From Rhizobium terricola (GTDB taxonomy: Bacteria; Pseudomonadota; Alphaproteobacteria; Rhizobiales; Rhizobiaceae), in the NCBI RefSeq assembly GCF_012927355.1, contig NZ_JABBGK010000001.1:434001-498000 (forward strand): 64,000 bases of DNA. Direction: 5' to 3'. The position numbers and the translations under genes are program-made. The notes beneath the pieces are model-generated. The model saw only the letters and a program-made list of their open reading frames with translations. It was not told the DNA's origin and searched no databases. This document shows positions 18,603 to 26,731 of this stretch, in pieces; positions within the stretch are counted from its first letter, which is position 1, and each line of letters starts with the position of its first letter.

Positions 18603-19444
18603 GCGTCGTCTCCCGATTCAGAACTGCGGAACATGCGATCGAGGATGATCGCCAGGATGACGATGCAAAGGCCTGCTTCGAAGCCCTTGGCGACATTCAC
18701 GGTGTTGAGCGCGCGCACGACCGGAACGCCGAGGCCGCTTGCACCGACGAGGGCGGCAATGACGACCATCGACAGCGACAGCATGATGGTCTGGGTGAGG
18801 CCGGCCATGATCTGCGGCATGGCGAAGGGCAGTTCGACCTTGCGGAGCACCTGGCTCGGCGTCGCCCCGAAGGCCTGGGCGGCTTCCACCAGCGACGGCG
18901 GGGTGGAAATGATGCCGAGGCGCGTCAGGCGGATCGGGGCGGGGATCGCGAAGATCACCGTGGCGATCAGGCCCGGGACCATGCCGAGGCCGAAGAGGAT
19001 GAGGGCCGGGATCAGGTAGACGAAGGTGGGGATCGTCTGCATGAGGTCGAGCACCGGGCGCATGCCGGCATAGATCCAGGCGCGGCGGGCGGCGAGGATG
19101 CCGAGCGGCACGCCGACCAGCATGCTGACGGTGGTGGCGGCAAGCACCAGAGCCAGCGTCTCGGTGGTTTCCTTCCAGTAGCCCTGGTTCATGATGAGAA
19201 GCAGGCCAAGAAAGGTGAAGAGCGCCGTGCCCAGCGAGCGGTGCAGCCACCAACCGAGGCCGGTGGCAAAGGCGACGATCACCAGCGGATGCGGCGCCTG
19301 CAGAACGAACAGGAGTCCGTTGATGATGTGGGAAAGGAGAAAGGAGAGCTGGTCAAAGAGCCACTCGCCATTGGTGGTGAGCCAGTCCACGAAGGACTTA
19401 GCCCAAGCCCCGATCGGAATCCGGTTTTCGGTGAGCCAATTCAC
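18599..19444 (-). CDS. choW: Choline ABC transporter permease ChoW
   Basis: A 281-residue inner-membrane permease of the ProW/OpuAB type, with about six helices and the coupling-helix EAA region EAAQAFGATPSQVLRKVELPFAMPQI (split as EAAQAFGATP and QVLRKVELP). GTG 19444 is the likely start, without a strong ribosome binding site. It lies between choX and choV; a hairpin separates it from choX, which could allow higher expression of the binding protein than of the membrane parts. Confidence 0.92.
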   Translation of the reverse strand: MNWLTENRIPIGAWAKSFVDWLTTNGEWLFDQLSFLLSHIINGLLFVLQAPHPLVIVAFATGLGWWLHRSLGTALFTFLGLLLIMNQGYWKETTETLALVLAATTVSMLVGVPLGILAARRAWIYAGMRPVLDLMQTIPTFVYLIPALILFGLGMVPGLIATVIFAIPAPIRLTRLGIISTPPSLVEAAQAFGATPSQVLRKVELPFAMPQIMAGLTQTIMLSLSMVVIAALVGASGLGVPVVRALNTVNVAKGFEAGLCIVILAIILDRMFRSSESGDDA

Positions 19445-19595
19445 GTTGTTCGCACCCGTCGCAAATTAAGAGCTGAAGATCGACGATATGACACATCTTC
19501 GCCGAAGCAAAGCCGCGGCAGAATTCATGTGCATACAGCTGGTGATAGTGCGCGCCACACCCCTTTCCTCCATGTGCGCGGCGCAGGTATCGAAA

Positions 19596-19614
19596 GGGGC
19601 GGCCGAGCCGCCCC
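19596..19614 (-). terminator. choX-choW intercistronic hairpin
   Basis: Eight GC pairs (19596-19603 with 19607-19614) around CGA, followed on the minus strand by CTTTCG. Its place just after the choX stop suggests partial termination or 3'-end protection that raises choX mRNA over choWV. Confidence 0.6.
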
Positions 19615-19626
19615 TCCGACGATCGT

Positions 19627-20583
19627 TCAGAGGCCGAGCGAGGCCTTGACGGCCGGAAGTGCTTCCTTGCCGTCCTTGGTGGTCACGCCGGCGAGCCACG
19701 GCTCGATCGCAGCGCCGTTGGCCTTGAGCCATTCGGTCGCAGCCTTTTCCGGATCCTCACCGTCGTTCAGGATCTTGCCCATGATCTGGTTTTCCATGTC
19801 GAGCGAGAACTTGAGGTTGGTGATGAACTTGCCGACGTTCGGGCATTCCTGGACATAGCCGGCGCGGGTGTTGGTGTAGACGGTCGCGCCACCGAAGTTC
19901 GGGCCGAAGGTCGAGTCGCCGCCGGTCAGGTAGGTGACGTCGAAGGTGGAGTTCATCGGGTGCGGTGCCCAGCCGAGGAAGACGACCGGTTCGCCGGCCT
20001 TGTCGGCGCGTGCGACCTGGGCAAGCATGCCCTGTTCGGAGGATTCGACCAGCTCGAGGCCGCCCATGCCCATCTCGTTCTTCTCGATGAGGGTCATGAC
20101 GAGGCGGTTGCCGTCGTTGCCCGGCTCGATGCCGTAGATCTTGCCGCCGAGAGCGTCCTTGTGCTTGCCGATGTCGGAGAAGTCCTTGATGCCGAGTTCA
20201 GCGCCCTTGGCGTTGGTGGCGAGCGTGTACTTGGCGCCTTCGAGGTTCACGCCGGTCGAATCGACCGACTTTTCGTCGAGGTAGGGCTTAACGTCCTTTT
20301 CCTGGGCCGGCATCCAGTTGCCGAGGAAGACGTCGATGTCCTTGTTCTTCAGGGACTGGTAGGTGACCGGAACCGACAGAACGGTCACGACCGGCTCGTA
20401 GCCCATGCCCTTGAGGATGACGGAAGCCGTCGCGGTGGTGGCGGTGATGTCGGTCCAGCCGACGTCGGAGAAGCGTACGGTGGAGCAGCTTTCGGGCTCG
20501 GCTGCCATGGCCGGAGCGGCTGCGAGGGCGACGGCCGAAACCGCCGAGGAAAGGATAATGCGGTAAAATACAGATGCGTTCAT
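19627..20583 (-). CDS. choX: Periplasmic choline-binding protein ChoX
   Basis: A 318-residue periplasmic binding protein, signal peptide residues 1-28 ending AMAAE. The aromatic cage known from Sinorhizobium ChoX is visible: Trp43 in DVGWTD, Trp in LGNWMPA, Tyr in GAKYTLATN and Trp in FLGWAPHPM, which supports choline over proline betaine. ATG 20583 with GGGAG upstream; earlier starts would push the signal peptide inward. First gene of choXWV, the high-affinity choline uptake system of rhizobia; betaine synthesis genes are not in the window. Confidence 0.94.
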   Translation of the reverse strand: MNASVFYRIILSSAVSAVALAAAPAMAAEPESCSTVRFSDVGWTDITATTATASVILKGMGYEPVVTVLSVPVTYQSLKNKDIDVFLGNWMPAQEKDVKPYLDEKSVDSTGVNLEGAKYTLATNAKGAELGIKDFSDIGKHKDALGGKIYGIEPGNDGNRLVMTLIEKNEMGMGGLELVESSEQGMLAQVARADKAGEPVVFLGWAPHPMNSTFDVTYLTGGDSTFGPNFGGATVYTNTRAGYVQECPNVGKFITNLKFSLDMENQIMGKILNDGEDPEKAATEWLKANGAAIEPWLAGVTTKDGKEALPAVKASLGL

Positions 20584-20758
20584 TGGAGGCTCCCTTTTTT
20601 TTGAGTTCCCAGTCAACAATCTATAACGGACAAATTCAACCCTGCCCGTTGCATTTGCGCCTCATTCCCCTCCCTGTTTGCGACTCGTCAAATCTTTCTG
20701 CGAACCGATCCTTAAGTCGAGGTTGGGGTAAGGAAGTCCCTGATATCGTTGAAGTCGC

Positions 20759-20772
20759 TTGACAGATGTCAA
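20759..20772 (+). promoter_or_regulatory. FNR/FixK-type box upstream of the cytochrome c gene
   Basis: TTGACAGATGTCAA is a palindrome with 6-base arms and fits TTGA-N6-TCAA, the site of FNR/FixK/FnrN regulators. It lies 102 bases before the cytochrome c start. A TATTCT element at 20816-20821 would put the box centre near -62, a usual class I activator position. Confidence 0.55.
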
Positions 20773-20874
20773 TGGCGCGGCAAGTCGCCCCGTGGCAAAG
20801 GACGCGAGAATGGTCTATTCTGTCCAATTGACGGGCCGCACGCGCGGCGCGCGACGAATTCCAAAGGAGCGTTC

Positions 20875-21261
20875 ATGAAACTTCACTGTCTGATCCTTGC
20901 CGCCTCGATGATGATCCCGGCCGGCGTTGCCTTCGCCGACGGCGATCCGGTGGCCGGTGCCAAGGTGTTCAAGCAATGCATGGCCTGCCACACGGCGACG
21001 GAAGCCAAGAACAAGGTCGGTCCGACCCTGCAGGGCATCGTCGGTCGTCCGGTCGCTTCGGTTGCCGACTACAAGTATTCGCCGGCCATGACCAAGTTCG
21101 GCGAAGGCAAGGTCTGGAGCGAGGAAGAACTGGCCGCCTACCTGCCGAAGCCGAAGGATCTGGTTCCGGGTACCAAGATGGCGTTTGCCGGCCTCAAGAA
21201 GCCGGAAGATATTGCGAATATCATTGCCTACCTGAAGGACCCGGCTGCCGGCGGCAACTGA
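20875..21261 (+). CDS. Secreted class I cytochrome c (c2-like)
   Basis: A 128-residue periplasmic electron carrier. Signal peptide residues 1-21 (cleavage after VAFA), single haem site Cys35-Met-Ala-Cys38-His39, and axial Met102 in GTKMAFAGLK. The GDPVAGAKVFKQC start and KVGPTLQGIVGR loop are typical of cytochrome c2/c550. ATG 20875 has AAAGGAG upstream. The gene stands alone, divergent from choX, with an FNR-type box before it and a strong terminator after it, so it probably answers to low oxygen; partner oxidase is not in the window. Confidence 0.93.
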   Translation: MKLHCLILAASMMIPAGVAFADGDPVAGAKVFKQCMACHTATEAKNKVGPTLQGIVGRPVASVADYKYSPAMTKFGEGKVWSEEELAAYLPKPKDLVPGTKMAFAGLKKPEDIANIIAYLKDPAAGGN

Positions 21262-21287
21262 TCGATCTTCCTTATGAGCTGTTCTTG

Positions 21288-21326
21288 ACGGGCAGCGGCG
21301 CAAGGTGCGTCGCTGCCCGTTTTTTA
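21288..21326 (+). terminator. Strong rho-independent terminator after cytochrome c
   Basis: A 14-pair stem including one G-U (21288-21301 with 21307-21320), five-base loop and a run of seven T at 21320-21326. Confidence 0.93.
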
Positions 21327-21491
21327 TTTGCGCCATCTTGCAGGGGCGTGGCGATCCTCCATATCAGGTCTGTATTTTTCTTCCCGGCGCGCCTCTCGCC
21401 GGTTCTAAATTTGTTCATTTGTTATAAGGTCGCGGCGACCTGACCGATCGACGGCGATCGGTGACCCGCGACAGCACAGGGAGAAGACCGC

Positions 21492-22580
21492 ATGGCCTCG
21501 CTTCAGTCCTTCGACAGCGAAATCGAGAAGACCCGCACGATCGTCAACGACATGAAAAGCAAGCTGGACCAGTCCGGCGGGGTGCTCGACCAGTTCGCCA
21601 AGGCTGACACCAAACTCGGCGACGTGAACTTCGACATCGAGAACGCCCGGATCGAGGACGTCATCAAGCAGCAGAAGGTGATGGAGGCGAACATCGCCGA
21701 CCTGATCATCGGGCTCGAGGATGCGACCAACGTGTTCGGCTCCGAATTCGAGAGCATGAAGAGCTATACCGGCTATGAAAAGTTCATCGGCATCTTCTCC
21801 AAGCAGAAGGCGCAGCGCCTGCGCACCGACCGCGTGCGCAACATGTCGCTGGCCGGCAACCTGCAGGAACTTCTCTCCAAGTCCGACAGCATCGTCGGCA
21901 TCCTGAAGGACCAGCGCTCGGTGCTCGACCAGCGCTACAAGACCTCCGAGGCGAGCCTGATCCAGGTGATCGAGCGCCGCAAGATGACGATTGCCGGCCT
22001 CGAGACCACGCAGAAGCGCATCGAGGAGCTGAACCCGATGCTGCTCGACCTGGAAAACAAGATTGCCGCCTCGACCGACCAGTCGGCCCGCACCGAGCTT
22101 GAAGGCGAGCGCTCGAAGCTGGCGACCGAATACAATCAGGCGCAGGCCAAGGAGCAGGAGCTGCTGGCCGAGAGCCAGACGCTCGAGCGCTATACCTCGA
22201 TGTTCCAAACCTTCGTCGATTCGCTCAACAACCAGATCGCCGCGCAGAACACGCTCATCAACAAGCTCACCATCGATACCGAGCAGCGCATCGTGCTCTA
22301 CAAGGCGCTCGAAGACTCGCTGAAGACGGCGGCGCAGCAGGACGTGGCGCACAAGATCAACACGCTCGGCAGCCAGGTCGATACCGCGGCGGAGGAAACG
22401 ATGGCCGGCGTCGGTGCCGCCGCGCAGAAGCATATCGGCGACCTGCTCGAGCTGCACGAGAAGAACATGCTGGCGACGCAGGACATCCAGCGCCGCAAGA
22501 AGCTGGCCGACGAGGCCTTCGCGCGGCGTTTCCAGACGGTGCTCGACAAGCACAACTCCGCCAATTACGTGAAGCCCTGA
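21492..22580 (+). CDS. Coiled-coil protein, first gene of the SPFH-AAA-DUF2333 cluster
   Basis: A 362-residue soluble, strongly helical protein with no signal peptide or membrane helix. Long heptad-like stretches run through residues 10-90 and 130-290 (for example QVIERRKMTIAGLETTQKRIEEL, split into shorter repeats, and AQNTLINKLTIDTEQRIVLYKAL). It has a distant look of TelA/KlaA-type tellurite/toxic-anion resistance proteins, but I cannot confirm that by eye. GGGAGA lies before ATG 21492. It precedes the SPFH gene by 123 bases in the same direction and its C-terminus contains a short basic patch (RRKKLADEAFARRF). Role unknown; a cytoplasmic adaptor or scaffold is a guess. Confidence 0.75.
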   Translation: MASLQSFDSEIEKTRTIVNDMKSKLDQSGGVLDQFAKADTKLGDVNFDIENARIEDVIKQQKVMEANIADLIIGLEDATNVFGSEFESMKSYTGYEKFIGIFSKQKAQRLRTDRVRNMSLAGNLQELLSKSDSIVGILKDQRSVLDQRYKTSEASLIQVIERRKMTIAGLETTQKRIEELNPMLLDLENKIAASTDQSARTELEGERSKLATEYNQAQAKEQELLAESQTLERYTSMFQTFVDSLNNQIAAQNTLINKLTIDTEQRIVLYKALEDSLKTAAQQDVAHKINTLGSQVDTAAEETMAGVGAAAQKHIGDLLELHEKNMLATQDIQRRKKLADEAFARRFQTVLDKHNSANYVKP

Positions 22581-22703
22581 CGCCACGGCGCGGTTTCTTC
22601 CGGCCGGAAACGGCAACTTGCCGTACCCGGCCGGCCGGAGTGCCGAGCCTTCGCTGACGGTCCTGCGGGCGCCGCGGCCTTACGTCTTTCATCGGGGGAA
22701 TGA

Positions 22704-23609
22704 ATGTCCAAATTCATCTTGAACGCCGCAACGGGCGGAGACGGTGCATCGGGAGCCGGCGGCCGGCTCGGCCGGCTGCTGCTGGTCGCGGCCGTCATCG
22801 TTGTTCTCGCCATGTTCGGCCTGAAATCCTTTTACACCGTGGATCAGGGCGAGCGCGGGGTCATTCTCCGGACCGGGGCGGTGGTCGGTACGGCCGAGCC
22901 GGGGCTCGGTTTCAAGATCCCGTTCCTCGACCGTGTGGTGAAGATCAGCGTGCAGAGCCGTGCGCAGATCTACGATTCGGTGCCGGCCTATTCGCGTGAC
23001 CAGCAGGCGGCGGTGATCACGCTTTCGGTCAACTACCGGCTGCCTGCCGCCGAGGTCGAGCGGATCTATGCCGATTACGGCAGCGAAGAGGGGCTGGTCG
23101 AGCGGTTGATCGACCGGCGGGTGTTCGAGCAGGCGAAGAACGTGTTCGGCCAGTTCAATGCGGTGACCGCGATCCAGGAGCGGGTGCGGCTCAATGCCGA
23201 GACCGAGGCCGCCATTCGCGATTCCGTCAAGGGGCCGGTGCTGATCGACAGCGTGCAGATCGAAAACATCGATTTCTCCGACGCCTACGAGCAGTCGATC
23301 GAAAACCGCATGCTGGCGGAGGTCGAGGTGCAGAAGCTGCGCCAGAATGCCGAACGCGAGAAGGTCCAGGCGCAGATCACGGTCACGCAGGCCAATGCCC
23401 AGGCGGACGCCGTGCGTGCCCAGGCCGAAGCACAGGCCGCAGCAACCCGGCTGGCCGGGGACGCGGAGGCCGATGCGATCCGGGCGAAGGGTGCCGCACT
23501 TCGCGACAATCCTTCGCTGATCGAGCTCACGGCGGCGGAGCGGTGGAACGGACAGCTGCCGACGACAATGATCCCGGGTTCGGCGGTGCCGTTCATCGGA
23601 ACGAAGTGA
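22704..23609 (+). CDS. SPFH/prohibitin-family membrane protein
   Basis: A 301-residue inner-membrane protein. A Gly-rich N-terminus (residues 10-24) precedes one membrane helix (about 25-43), then the SPFH domain: FYTVDQGERGVILRTGAVVG, EPGLGFKIPFLDRVVKIS, SVNYRLPAAEVERIYADYG. The C-terminal coiled coil (about 205-265) is Ala/Glu/Gln-rich with ANAQADAVRAQAEAQAA and ends AVPFIGTK. Architecture is that of prohibitin/HflK, which form large ring or cage assemblies around membrane proteases. Here the neighbour ATPase is a different AAA protein, not FtsH. GGGGGA precedes the start. No HflC partner is present, so a homo-oligomer is likely. Confidence 0.92.
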   Translation: MSKFILNAATGGDGASGAGGRLGRLLLVAAVIVVLAMFGLKSFYTVDQGERGVILRTGAVVGTAEPGLGFKIPFLDRVVKISVQSRAQIYDSVPAYSRDQQAAVITLSVNYRLPAAEVERIYADYGSEEGLVERLIDRRVFEQAKNVFGQFNAVTAIQERVRLNAETEAAIRDSVKGPVLIDSVQIENIDFSDAYEQSIENRMLAEVEVQKLRQNAEREKVQAQITVTQANAQADAVRAQAEAQAAATRLAGDAEADAIRAKGAALRDNPSLIELTAAERWNGQLPTTMIPGSAVPFIGTK

Positions 23610-23655
23610 GCGCGCGAAAGCGGGCCGGTGAAGACCAAGGGGAAGAAGCCAGACG

Positions 23656-24804
23656 ATGCTCGATGAGAAGGGTGGCCCCGTTGCCCAATATTTCAAGTCG
23701 ATCGGGGCAGCGCTCGGGGGACTTGAGACTTATCTTTCCAACCCGGACCTGGCGCTGCCGGGCAGCGGCTTCGCCGGGCAACTGCTGTTGCCCTATATCC
23801 AGAGGCTGAAGAATTCCTTTGCCTGCTGGGAGAACCGCATCGGGTTTACCGAGCAATTCCGCATCTCGCGCGCAGAGAGCGGCTTTCCGGTGTTCCAGAA
23901 CGTGCTCGAACTGGAGAACGACCGGTTGAACGCCGGCCAGCGGCTCGCAGCCCTTCCGGACGCCCAGGCGATCCGCGCGGAGATGGCGGATTTCATCCTC
24001 AGGACGAAGTCCTTTCCGTCGGCGCTGCAGTCGCAGATGGCCGAGCGGATCTATCTCGAACAGATCGGCAAGGGCGACATCTTCTCGCCCTTCGTCCTGC
24101 CGGAAACGGTTCGCGTCAGCGTCAGCGAGAAATCGGGCCGGCCGTATTGCGTCGTCACCTGGGCGGTGTTCGACGGAACCAATACCCTGCCGATGATCTA
24201 TGTCGCCGGTATCGAGGACAGTTCGGAGAACATCGTCGAGCTCCTCGTCGGCAAGGACGGAAAGATCAACCCGGACCTCGACATTCCGCTGCCGGTGGGT
24301 GGGCTGCTCAATCCGCAGCTTGCCGCGAAGTTCGACGATTTCGCCGGCAAGAACGGCGCCTATTCGCTGACCCCGGCGACGATCGCGACGAACATGGACA
24401 AGGATTTTCCGACGCTGCATCCGAAGCAGCTCCGGCGAATCGTGCTCGGGCCGTTCTATTCGGCGGGCATCACCGAGAACAATGCGAAGATCAACGAGAT
24501 CCTGTCGCGGGTGCGAAAGCCGGAAAATGCCTGGCTTCTGACCTGGACGATGCAGGAGGTCTTCTCCAAGGCGGAGCGCCCGGCGACCAAGGGCTTCTTC
24601 TCCTCGACGCCGGCGACCCAGGAATTCCACATCGACACCAACGACCTGGAGGCGGCGCGGATGGGGGTGTCGGCCTACGAGAAGCATGCGCTTGTGCCGC
24701 ACGACGCCTACCAGGCGCTCTACGCCTCGGGTGAGGCCAATGCGATCTTCGGCGACTACAAGGTCCACGTCATTTCCGGCAATCAGGTCGTGAGCGAGGT
24801 TTGA
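23656..24804 (+). CDS. Conserved-context protein of unknown family (382 aa)
   Basis: I do not recognise a family. It is a soluble-looking 382-residue protein with no signal peptide; the N-terminal third is helical (YFKSIGAALGGLETYLSN, LENDRLNAGQRLAALPDAQ) and the middle is strand-rich (VRVSVSEKSGRPYCVVTWAVF). Near residues 310-330 there is ATKGFFSSTPATQEFHID. It sits 46 bases after the SPFH gene and only four bases before the AAA ATPase start, strongly implying co-translation and a shared complex. A substrate adaptor or structural partner of the ATPase is possible, but this is inference from position alone. Confidence 0.75.
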   Translation: MLDEKGGPVAQYFKSIGAALGGLETYLSNPDLALPGSGFAGQLLLPYIQRLKNSFACWENRIGFTEQFRISRAESGFPVFQNVLELENDRLNAGQRLAALPDAQAIRAEMADFILRTKSFPSALQSQMAERIYLEQIGKGDIFSPFVLPETVRVSVSEKSGRPYCVVTWAVFDGTNTLPMIYVAGIEDSSENIVELLVGKDGKINPDLDIPLPVGGLLNPQLAAKFDDFAGKNGAYSLTPATIATNMDKDFPTLHPKQLRRIVLGPFYSAGITENNAKINEILSRVRKPENAWLLTWTMQEVFSKAERPATKGFFSSTPATQEFHIDTNDLEAARMGVSAYEKHALVPHDAYQALYASGEANAIFGDYKVHVISGNQVVSEV

Positions 24805-24808
24805 GGTC

Positions 24809-26731
24809 ATGAGCAACGGATTGAATGCAGGCCTGACGACCATTCGCGAGGACGAGATCGCCAAGCACCTGGCCGTGGCGCAGGGTCTGGTGACGCGCTT
24901 CGTGGCGCTCGATCCGGGCGAGGGGGCGGGCGGCACGGCACTGGCCGGCACCGGGCGGCGCTTCGTGCCGACGGTCTCGACCGGCGGCGTCCGGCGCACG
25001 CGTGAGGTCGAGCTTTCGAAGACCGTGCAGTCGACCGGCAGCGGCGATCCGCTGATGACGCCTGCCCAGCACACCGTTCTCTACCGGGTGCGGCGCGGCG
25101 TCCAGGTGGCGCTGGCGATCGGCGAGGTCTTTGCTCGGCAGACGGATCTCGAACAGCTCCAGGCGCGCAACATCTCGGCGCCGCTGCAGGGCGAGGAGGC
25201 GACGCGCTTCAAGGCGCTGCTATCGGCTTCCGCCTATGTCGCTGCCTTTTCTCTCTCTGCCTACCTGCTGTCGACCCTGCCCGGGGAGGGCGAGCCGGCC
25301 GAGGACACGGCAGAGCCCGACTTCCTGTTCGACACGCCGCAGGATGCGCTGAAAAGCATGATCGCGGGGCTCGACGCGGTTCTGAAGGGGGCCGCGGACG
25401 ATGCCGCGCTGACGGCGCGTTGCCGTGCCTTCGCGCGGGGTTCGATCGACGGTCTGGTGGCGCGCAAGGCCCGCTTTACCGGGCTTTCCGCCTTCGAGGC
25501 GAACCATATCCGCATCGACCAGGACGATTTCACGCTGGACGGTTTCGATGTCGCACCCGGCCAGCGGCGCAAGCCGCTGGTGATGACCTTCAAGAAACCC
25601 GAAGAGATCATTGGCAACCACATCGCCAAGTTCCAGGCGATGAAACTGGCCAAGATGATGATGGCCTACGACTTCGACCGGCAGATGAATCCGTTCGTCG
25701 AACTCGGTGGTTTCCTTTTCACCTTCATCGGCGACGGCATGCCGGGAACGGGCAAGACGATCCTCATCCAGATGATCGCCGGCCTGCTCAACGACTACTG
25801 CCAGGTCGCCGGCTACGCCTTCCACTACGAGAATTTTGGCGTCGACCAGATCTCGTCCTATCAGGGCAAGTCTGGGCAGAACGCCAAGGCCTTCATCAAC
25901 AACGTCATCAATCCGCGAGTGATCGGCTTCGGCACGATCGACGACGTCGACCAGGTGGCGGCCAAGCGTTCGGACGATCGGGCATCCGCCGGTCAGCACG
26001 AGGTGACGGCGGTACTGATGGAGAGCTTTGCCGGCGCCTCGACGGTGGTCAGGGGCAACGCCACCTTCGGCATGTTTTCCAACTATCCGGAGAATGTCGA
26101 CGATGCGCTGCGGCAACGGGCCGGGGCGCGCTGGCTGATCGACGGACCGCAGAGCGAGGAAGACTATATCGACATCTTCGCGCTGCTGATCGGCAAGAAC
26201 CATTCGATCCCGCTCGGCGAGCATCAGCTTTTTGCCAACCAGGAGATCAAGCGGGCCGTCGGGGTTTCCTACGACAAGCACAACCGGCCCGAGGAAGACG
26301 GACTGGTCGCCGTCTGGGAGCGCTACGAGAAGGCAAACGGCAAGATCGAGACGATCGCCGACATCGGCGGCTACCTGCACGAGATCAAGCTCGCCGAGCC
26401 GCGCTTCACGGGCCGGGCGATCAAGAACATCACCGACGCGGTCAAGATGCGGGCGATGGACGTCGAGCTGCCGGACGACTGGTTCGCTGCGCCCGAGGTG
26501 TTCATGCACAAGAGCTACGACGAGAAGAAGGCGATGATTTCCGAGCTTCGCGGGCCGGTCACCATGGAGATGATCCTCCAGGAGGTGAACCGTTATGCCG
26601 ACAGCGAGTTCCGCTATGCCGACAAGTCGGACGAGGCGGCGGTGAACGAGATCATCCGTCGTGAGCGGCAGCGCGAGCGGGCGATCGGCGAGATCGAGGC
26701 AATGAAGCGCGAGGGCAGGTGGTCGGCATGA
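24809..26731 (+). CDS. AAA-family ATPase of the SPFH cluster
   Basis: A 640-residue protein with one AAA module. Residues 1-300 are an N-terminal domain without recognised family. Walker A is GDGMPGTGKT (about 308-317); a Walker B-like strand IGFGTIDDVDQ lies near 371-381, with acidic pair DD; a sensor-1-like FGMFSN (Asn425) is followed by PENVDDALRQRAGARW, matching the AAA helix carrying arginine fingers. The C-terminal helical domain ends in a charged coiled coil (INEIIRRERQRERAIGEIEAMKREG, given here only as its start, about 615-640). No protease or nuclease motif, so it is more like a remodelling or unfolding ATPase. Its stop overlaps the next start (ATGA). Confidence 0.88.
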   Translation: MSNGLNAGLTTIREDEIAKHLAVAQGLVTRFVALDPGEGAGGTALAGTGRRFVPTVSTGGVRRTREVELSKTVQSTGSGDPLMTPAQHTVLYRVRRGVQVALAIGEVFARQTDLEQLQARNISAPLQGEEATRFKALLSASAYVAAFSLSAYLLSTLPGEGEPAEDTAEPDFLFDTPQDALKSMIAGLDAVLKGAADDAALTARCRAFARGSIDGLVARKARFTGLSAFEANHIRIDQDDFTLDGFDVAPGQRRKPLVMTFKKPEEIIGNHIAKFQAMKLAKMMMAYDFDRQMNPFVELGGFLFTFIGDGMPGTGKTILIQMIAGLLNDYCQVAGYAFHYENFGVDQISSYQGKSGQNAKAFINNVINPRVIGFGTIDDVDQVAAKRSDDRASAGQHEVTAVLMESFAGASTVVRGNATFGMFSNYPENVDDALRQRAGARWLIDGPQSEEDYIDIFALLIGKNHSIPLGEHQLFANQEIKRAVGVSYDKHNRPEEDGLVAVWERYEKANGKIETIADIGGYLHEIKLAEPRFTGRAIKNITDAVKMRAMDVELPDDWFAAPEVFMHKSYDEKKAMISELRGPVTMEMILQEVNRYADSEFRYADKSDEAAVNEIIRRERQRERAIGEIEAMKREGRWSA

